Assembly: GCA_027032655.1 (NCBI GenBank) | Contig: JALVMZ010000006.1 | Span: 1-7,947, forward strand | Direction: 5' to 3' | From: Desulfobacteraceae bacterium | GTDB taxonomy: Bacteria; Desulfobacterota; DSM-4660; Desulfatiglandales; JALVMZ01 | Length of the DNA: 7,947 nucleotides | In this document: positions 1 to 4,335 of the stretch, one piece after another | Layout: the number at the start of each line of letters is the position of its first letter | Position numbering within the stretch: position 1 is the first letter of the stretch | The notes under the pieces: generated by a model | What the model was told of the DNA's origin: nothing | Seen by the model: the letters and a program-made list of their open reading frames with translations, nothing else | The model's database searches: none | Made by a program: the position numbers and the translations under genes

Positions 1-159
1 GTCTATCCGGGTCTTTGTTTCCGCTCAGAAGTCTCCCGGGCTGGTCAGGCACTAAATTATAATCTTAAGAAGAATTATCAAAGCTAATCCCTGTATAAAA
101 TGGATTTAGTGCCTGACGAAGCCCTCCCGCCATTCGCTACAACAAAGACCCGGACAGCC
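1..159. repeat. Inverted pair of a ~55-base intergenic repeat unit
   Basis: Two copies of one unit face each other. Bases 6-19 (TCCGGGTCTTTGTT) are the exact reverse complement of 141-154, and 44-57 (GTCAGGCACTAAAT) of 104-117. Between these matched ends the arms are similar only in part: GGGCT at 38-42 can pair with AGCCC at 120-124 across a 1-2 base bulge. The outer match continues imperfectly to bases 1 and 159 (17 of 19 positions). The 46-base centre (58-103) is AT-rich and has a small hairpin, ATAAT 59-63 with ATTAT 74-78. The ends are conserved and the middles differ, which fits a dispersed repeat or a MITE/REP-type element rather than a simple terminator. No transposase is nearby. The element may extend past the left edge. 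Confidence 0.75.
44..117. repeat. Possible small MITE-like core with 14-bp terminal inverted repeats
   Basis: This 74-base segment is bounded by perfect 14-base inverted repeats, GTCAGGCACTAAAT (44-57) and ATTTAGTGCCTGAC (104-117). Its interior is AT-rich and non-coding. I see no convincing target-site duplication just outside the arms (the flanks are CTG and GAA). That leaves two options: a non-autonomous element that does not make a duplication, or simply the inner stem of the larger inverted pair. The identity is inferred from structure alone. Confidence 0.4.
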
Positions 160-298
160 AATCAGGTGGATGGTATCTTCCTTGAGCGGCTTTATTTTTT
201 TCTGATACATGGATGTAAATCAGAAAAAAATCAGCAGTGAGCGGAGCCATGGACGGCGTAGCGAACGGAAGCGAAAGGACTATACCATCCGCCTGATT
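160..298. repeat. Nested long hairpin element (139 bases)
   Basis: The outer arms are 160-176 (AATCAGGTGGATGGTAT) and 282-298 (ATACCATCCGCCTGATT). They pair over 17 positions with one mismatch that would be a G-U pair in RNA. Further complementary blocks nest in register: CTTCC 177-181 with GGAAG 267-271, GGCT 188-191 with AGCC 245-248, and a perfect 13-bp stem 194-206 with 219-231 around a 12-base loop. The inner loop also contains the alternative palindrome TACATGGATGTA (206-217). TGAGCGG occurs twice (183-189 and 238-244). Bases 258-265 (GTAGCGAA) complement 133-140 in the neighbouring element, so the two structures share modules. It could be a structured RNA, a dispersed repeat, or a leftover of an upstream mobile element. 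Confidence 0.7.
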
Positions 299-350
299 TC
301 TTCTATATATTCCATTATAATTATGCTCAATCATAATGATAATAATTTCC

Positions 351-380
351 AATAGTTAATGTTGTTTTCTATCAACTATT
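351..380. promoter_or_regulatory. Candidate operator: 7-bp inverted repeat AATAGTT-N16-AACTATT
   Basis: Perfect 7-base arms with a 16-base spacing give a 30-base dyad, within the size range of TetR-family operators. It lies about 85 bases upstream of the TetR start. The assignment to TetR is inference from position and symmetry only; AT-rich DNA produces such dyads by chance. Confidence 0.25.
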
Positions 381-404
381 TTGGAGAAGATCCTTAAAAA
401 AGAA

Positions 405-433
405 TTGATTTGTATGGACTAAGGTATTAATTT
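405..433 (+). promoter_or_regulatory. Weak sigma-70-like promoter for TetR-mqnBD
   Basis: TTGATT at 405-410 resembles a -35 box and is followed after 17 bases by TAATTT (428-433), a poor -10 match. An alternative -10, TATAAA, lies at 447-452 without a recognisable -35. Start of transcription would fall about 25-30 bases before the ATG at 467. Confidence 0.25.
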
Positions 434-466
434 CACTCAGAGTATTTATAAAAGGTTGTCTTATTT

Positions 467-1120
467 ATGGGTGTATCTCCCAGTTTCACAAAACTTGATA
501 AAAAAAAGCAGGAACGCATCTATTCTGTTGCCCTTAGTGAGTTTGCGAGCAAAGGATTCAGGGGGGCATCTATAAATTCCATTGTCCAGAGACTATCCAT
601 ATCAAAGGGCTCTGTCTTCAATTATTTTGTAAACAAAGAAGGTCTGTTCCAATTTGTATTTAATAAAAGTATTGAGAAGGTAAAGGACAACCTGAGAGAC
701 CTGATGGATGATAGATCAGGGCTTGACTTTTACTCAAGATTAGAGGAAGCCCTGATGAGGGGTGTAACATTCATAGAAAAGAATCCCAAGATATTCAGGA
801 TATATCTCTGGGTTCACTATGAAAGGGGGTTAAGGATAAGATCAGAGCTGATAAAAACCCTCAGGACTTATTCCATAATGTTTCTTACAGGTATTATTGA
901 AAAAGCAAAGGCAAAAGGCGAAATTCCAGAGGATATAGATGTTTCAAAGACAGCATTTGTGCTGGATTCTGTGCTCGAGAGATTCCTCCAGGCATATGGG
1001 GTGAAATATCTGGATGCGGGGTTGGGAATTTATAATGCCAATCATGATGAATTGAGAGAATGGATTAAAGATATTATAAATCTAATTAAAAATGGGATAC
1101 AGGGAACTCATCAGGGATGA
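467..1120 (+). CDS. TetR/AcrR-family transcriptional regulator
   Basis: This is a 217-residue DNA-binding repressor-type protein, a typical TetR length. The N-terminal three-helix domain covers roughly residues 14-62: KKQERIYSVALSEFASKGF, then the helix-turn-helix ASINSIVQRLSISKGSVFNYF with the usual NKEGLF ending. The all-helical remainder (about 70-217) is the ligand-binding and dimerisation region. It is too divergent to name a ligand. The ATG at 467 is preceded by AAAGG (451-455), a modest ribosome site 11 bases away. The stop overlaps the mqnB start in ATGA (1117-1120), so the gene heads a coupled operon with mqnB and mqnD. Repression of its own operon is likely by analogy with other first-in-operon TetR genes, and the dyad at 351-380 is one possible operator. 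The family call is secure; the regulated signal is unknown. Confidence 0.93.
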   Translation: MGVSPSFTKLDKKKQERIYSVALSEFASKGFRGASINSIVQRLSISKGSVFNYFVNKEGLFQFVFNKSIEKVKDNLRDLMDDRSGLDFYSRLEEALMRGVTFIEKNPKIFRIYLWVHYERGLRIRSELIKTLRTYSIMFLTGIIEKAKAKGEIPEDIDVSKTAFVLDSVLERFLQAYGVKYLDAGLGIYNANHDELREWIKDIINLIKNGIQGTHQG

Positions 1121-1803
1121 AGCTCCTTATCATTGCCTCACTGGAAAATGAGATTGAATTACTGAAGAGCCGCTTTAAACCGTGGGACAGGATAGAGTTC
1201 GATGGATGCCAGGTTTATACAAAAGATGAAAGGCTCTATTTAGCAACAACCGGTGTGGGTCTTGTATCATCGGCTTTTTCCAGTGGCATTCTCCTTTCAC
1301 ATATAAGGCCTGACATATCGATAATGATAGGCTCTGGAGGGGCTCTTCCAGGGTCAGGACTTAATGTGGGAGACATGGCAGTTGCAACTTCAGAGGAGAT
1401 TCCAGAACTTGGTGTGCTAAGGGAAGATGGACTGAATGATTTTAACTGGAATGCAGGTTTTTGGCCAAATAGGTCATATACCTTTGACCCTGAACTGTGT
1501 GAAGCTCTGATAGATATATGCTCTGATATTTCTAAGACAGGCTCAGGTAATTTTATCACAGTTCTAAGTGTATCAGGGGATGATGTAATTGCAAAGAGAA
1601 GGGCACTTACAACAGGTGCAATTGTTGAGAATATGGAGGGATATGCCTTTGCCCATGCATGCCATACGATGGGGATAATATCTGCACAGATCAGGGGCAT
1701 AAGCAATATGGCAGGAGAAAGGGATAGGTCTTTCTGGGATATTTCCCTTGCAAATAAGGTATCCCAGGAGGCAGTGATAGGATATCTGGAGAGAATACTA
1801 TGA
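1117..1803 (+). CDS. mqnB: Futalosine hydrolase (menaquinone biosynthesis)
   Basis: This enzyme cleaves hypoxanthine from futalosine to give dehypoxanthine futalosine, a cytosolic step of the futalosine route to menaquinone. The 228-residue protein has the nucleoside phosphorylase/MTAN fold. The N-terminal IIASLENEIELL places Glu12 where the MTAN general acid sits. A glycine-rich segment IMIGSGGALPGSGLNVGD spans about 69-86. The ribose-binding Met173-Glu174 is in VENMEGYAFAHAC. The C-terminal motif RGISNMAGERDRSFWDI (193-209) has Asn197 where MTAN has its catalytic Asp; from memory, ISN plus RDR..WDI is typical of MqnB and separates it from MTAN. A ribosome site, AGGGA (1101-1105), lies inside the end of the TetR gene, and the ATG overlaps the TetR stop by 4 bases. 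It in turn overlaps mqnD by 4 bases, and that partner strongly supports the assignment. A generic nucleosidase is the alternative, much less likely here. Confidence 0.93.
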   Translation: MKLLIIASLENEIELLKSRFKPWDRIEFDGCQVYTKDERLYLATTGVGLVSSAFSSGILLSHIRPDISIMIGSGGALPGSGLNVGDMAVATSEEIPELGVLREDGLNDFNWNAGFWPNRSYTFDPELCEALIDICSDISKTGSGNFITVLSVSGDDVIAKRRALTTGAIVENMEGYAFAHACHTMGIISAQIRGISNMAGERDRSFWDISLANKVSQEAVIGYLERIL

Positions 1804-2630
1804 AAAAGATAAAAATGGGTTTTTCCCCCTGCCCCAATGATACATTTATTATGGCAGGGATTGGAACCAGAAATATTCATACCCAAGCAGATTTTGAGAT
1901 TTATATAGAGGATGTGGAGACCCTGAATCAATGGGCAATGGATTCAAGGCTCAATGTTACAAAGATGAGTTTTTTCGCCTTTGGAAATCTGCTATCTGAA
2001 TATGCCCTGCTTTATACAGGCTGTGCCCTTGGTCAGGGGGCAGGGCCTGTTTTGGTGGCAAGACCAGGAGTGAGTTTAAAGGAGATAGAAAATGAAATCA
2101 TTGCATCACCGGGCAGATGGACCACAGCAGGTGCACTTATGAGTCTTTACCTGGGATATGTGCCAGAGTTCAAGTATATGCCATATTCAGAGATTATGGA
2201 TGCTGTTTTAAGGGGAGATGTAAAATTTGGGCTGGTAATACATGAAGGGAGATTCACATACAGGCAATATGGACTTGAGTTAATTATTGACCTTGGGAAA
2301 TGGTGGAAGGAGAAAACCGGTCTATCCATTCCTCTGGGCGGCTTTTTTATTCACAGATCAATGGAAAGAGATATAGCCATTAGGGTTGATTCAGTGCTTC
2401 GGTCCTCTCTTAACTGGTCATATGAAAATAGAGAGGAGGCAATGAAATATGTGATGGGTTATGCCCAGGAGCTTGACCATGATGTTGTGAAACAGCACAT
2501 AGAGTTTTTTGTAAACAATGAAACATTAAAGATCACTGATAAAGGGATTCAGGCGGTGGAGAGATTTCTTGAGCTATCTATGGAAAGAGGTCTTATCCCC
2601 AATACGGCTCATTCTGTTTTTGCCTATTGA
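1800..2630 (+). CDS. mqnD: 1,4-dihydroxy-6-naphthoate synthase (menaquinone biosynthesis)
   Basis: MqnD converts cyclic dehypoxanthine futalosine into 1,4-dihydroxy-6-naphthoate, the bicyclic precursor of menaquinone. The 276-residue protein is full length for the family and has the periplasmic-binding-protein-like fold without a signal peptide, as expected for this cytosolic enzyme. Diagnostic stretches are GFSPCPNDTFIMAGI (7-21), EDVETLN (37-43), the KMSFFAF segment (55-61), GCALGQGAGPVLVARPG (74-90), SPGRWTTAGAL (103-113), LVIHEGRFTY (145-154) and DLGKWWKEKTGLSIPLGGFF (164-183). His148 in the IHE motif corresponds to the catalytic histidine reported for this family. The ATG overlaps the mqnB stop (ATGA) and is preceded by GGAGAG (1788-1793) at a 6-base spacing. 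It is the last gene of the operon and ends 30 bases before the convergent FG-GAP gene. No terminator hairpin is visible in that gap. Confidence 0.97.
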   Translation: MKKIKMGFSPCPNDTFIMAGIGTRNIHTQADFEIYIEDVETLNQWAMDSRLNVTKMSFFAFGNLLSEYALLYTGCALGQGAGPVLVARPGVSLKEIENEIIASPGRWTTAGALMSLYLGYVPEFKYMPYSEIMDAVLRGDVKFGLVIHEGRFTYRQYGLELIIDLGKWWKEKTGLSIPLGGFFIHRSMERDIAIRVDSVLRSSLNWSYENREEAMKYVMGYAQELDHDVVKQHIEFFVNNETLKITDKGIQAVERFLELSMERGLIPNTAHSVFAY

Positions 2631-2660
2631 TTGTAATGCCTTATTGAAATCAGGATTGTT

Positions 2661-4235
2661 CTATTTGAGGTCAAATACCACCAGCTTTGATTTTCCTTTT
2701 CTTCCAACAGCAGATTCTTTCATAACAGAGGCGATCACAAGCTCCTGTTTTCCATCACCATCCACATCTGAAACCCTGTAACCCACCACAGGACCTGTTA
2801 ATTTTCGTGATGTCCATTTTGTCCTCAAACCCATCTTGTCCCATATCATAAAGTGCACCTTACCACTTGAAAAATCCCTGAGTGCCATAAATAATCTGCC
2901 AGATCTTGAATGATTCTTACAAATCATTACCTCTATCTGACCATCACCATCCACATCTGTGAGATAAATCGGTGATGGAAGATATACGTATTTCCCCGTC
3001 CCAGCATCAGCCATACTGACCGTTTTTCCCTTATCTCTCATAAAGGTAAGGGCTCCGCCAAAAAATTCTTCACTTCTCCAGATTTCATCTCCTTTGGGGT
3101 CATAGAGGGTTAGTCGTTCATATGGATCAAGCATCACGGTGAATACCTTGCCGGGTCCAGCAAATTCAGCCTGAACAAAATTGAATACATTTGCATATCT
3201 GGGAAGATTAAGCTCTTTTCCGGGTATGATTTTATTTCCTTCTCGTTTAAGAATCCTCACAGGCCCAAAATAGGAGCCATCCACAAGCCTTTTTTGTCCT
3301 ATTAGCTGTGTCCCCTTGCCTGGAATATCAGTGACCCTGAAAAACCACCCCTGTCCTGTTATGATAGGGGCAAGCCTTGTGCCATCCCATTCCAGCACAG
3401 ATGATGAAAGCCCCGAGCCCTTTATATTGCTGAGATATACTTCGGCCTTTCCATTTCTGTCTAAATCTGCAACACTTACATATACATAGTTTGAGGATTT
3501 TGACCCTTTATAACCATAAATCTTGATAAATGTCTTTCCATCCCATTTGTAAACATTGATGCTCCTGTAATCAGTAAAGATGAGCTCATTTTTTCCATCT
3601 CCATCCACATCTGCCACATCAAGGGAGGTTATCTCTGTCCTGAAGGTCTGCACATGCCCGATTCCCTTACCCTGGAAGCTCCCCCCGGGAGCAACAAGCC
3701 CTTGAGGTCCGGATGGTCTCATGCTGTATTCGCTGGAAGGCATCCTTGCCACAATTCTTCCCATGATCTTTTCATTTATATCCTGGGCAAATTTATTGAT
3801 AGTGGGTATTACCTCGTTCATTCCCTTGCTCTGATTAAAAGCGGTTATCAGCTCTTCGGATTTGTTCACATCCAGAATCCTTGCATCTATGCTCACACTA
3901 TCACCAAATACTGTAAGACTTCCCATAATCACATAGTCTGCATGAAGCTTCTTTCCAATTAATATTGCCCTATCCCTGTTTATTGGCCCTTTTATTCCTT
4001 TCATGGCCTTTTTGATTAGGCCTTTTTCAAGGATTTCCACCTCACCCTTCCAGGCAAGACGCGTTGCAAGCATATCCATTATACCCTCTTTTAGAAAGGT
4101 CAGATTCCTGTCAGCATGCATGGTAAAAGGAAGTATAGCAACTTTTTTTGGTGTTTTTGAATGGGCAGGGGTAATAAACATTAGGATTAAACATGTGATG
4201 ATTATGAATGATATAGTATTGCGAAAAATTTTCAT
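2661..4235 (-). CDS. Exported TolB/FlgO-like protein with FG-GAP/VCBS repeats
   Basis: This 524-residue protein begins with a clear Sec signal peptide (MKIFRN, hydrophobic 8-22, probable cleavage after AHS26), so it should be periplasmic or surface-attached. No lipobox cysteine is present. Residues about 30-160 resemble the TolB N-terminal/FlgO/CsgG-like fold: KKVAILPF (30-37) and KLHADYVIMGSLTVFGDSV (96-114), then IDARILDV (116-123). Residues about 200-524 form a beta-propeller-like region with four FG-GAP/VCBS calcium-loop motifs: D209-E217, D257-E265, D427-E435 and D490-E498. Three have the full DVDGDGxxE form; the second (DLDRNGKAE) is degenerate. The ATG is preceded on its own strand by GAGGA (4248-4244) at an 8-base spacing. 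The function is not established; an envelope adhesion, scaffold or sensing role is inference. It lies downstream of the hybrid kinase on the same strand with a 100-base gap. Confidence 0.9.
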   Translation of the reverse strand: MKIFRNTISFIIITCLILMFITPAHSKTPKKVAILPFTMHADRNLTFLKEGIMDMLATRLAWKGEVEILEKGLIKKAMKGIKGPINRDRAILIGKKLHADYVIMGSLTVFGDSVSIDARILDVNKSEELITAFNQSKGMNEVIPTINKFAQDINEKIMGRIVARMPSSEYSMRPSGPQGLVAPGGSFQGKGIGHVQTFRTEITSLDVADVDGDGKNELIFTDYRSINVYKWDGKTFIKIYGYKGSKSSNYVYVSVADLDRNGKAEVYLSNIKGSGLSSSVLEWDGTRLAPIITGQGWFFRVTDIPGKGTQLIGQKRLVDGSYFGPVRILKREGNKIIPGKELNLPRYANVFNFVQAEFAGPGKVFTVMLDPYERLTLYDPKGDEIWRSEEFFGGALTFMRDKGKTVSMADAGTGKYVYLPSPIYLTDVDGDGQIEVMICKNHSRSGRLFMALRDFSSGKVHFMIWDKMGLRTKWTSRKLTGPVVGYRVSDVDGDGKQELVIASVMKESAVGRKGKSKLVVFDLK

Positions 4236-4273
4236 TTCCTTTGTCCTCTTGTTTTAGGTGTAATTGTTTCTAT

Positions 4274-4303
4274 TTTATATTCTTCTCAGATGTTTATTAT
4301 TAA
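4274..4303 (-). promoter_or_regulatory. Possible promoter for the FG-GAP gene
   Basis: On the minus strand, TTAATA (4303-4298) is followed after 18 bases by TATAAA (4279-4274), about 40 bases before the ATG. The -35 is weak. A short dyad, ATCAT (4303-4307) with ATGAT (4313-4317), overlaps its upstream edge. The gap (4236-4335) has no clear terminator for the kinase, so read-through is also possible. Confidence 0.3.
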
Positions 4304-4335
4304 TCATAAGTCATGATGGGCGTCAAAGGAAAAAT

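Larger units (their letters stand above)
299..466. other. AT-rich control region upstream of the TetR-mqnBD operon
   Basis: These bases contain no credible ORF and are much more AT-rich than 1-298. They hold small palindromes, including ATTATG (320-325) with CATAAT (332-337) and AATAGTT (351-357) with AACTATT (374-380). They are the only upstream space available for operon control inside the window. I see no riboswitch or tRNA fold. Confidence 0.5.

Noticed and set aside
1..298. Retron ncRNA or integron attC site
   Set aside because: The inverted repeats are suggestive in outline, but there is no reverse transcriptase, integrase or cassette gene, and the canonical attC core ends are not seen.
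137..352. 71-residue minus-strand ORF in the left intergenic region
   Set aside because: It runs through the long hairpin element, has no recognisable domain or convincing ribosome site, and its open frame is explained by the repeat sequence.
1236..1931. 231-residue minus-strand ORF antiparallel to mqnB
   Set aside because: mqnB has clear family motifs and operon overlaps on the plus strand; the reverse ORF shows no family motif and spans the mqnB-mqnD junction.
2631..2660. Bidirectional terminator between the convergent mqnD and FG-GAP genes
   Set aside because: The 30-base gap has no GC-rich stem followed by a T run; termination must use another signal or lie inside the coding sequences.
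3654..3962. Plus-strand ORF of 102 residues inside the FG-GAP gene
   Set aside because: It is a shadow of a minus-strand gene with a signal peptide and repeat motifs. The same applies to the short plus-strand ORFs inside the kinase.
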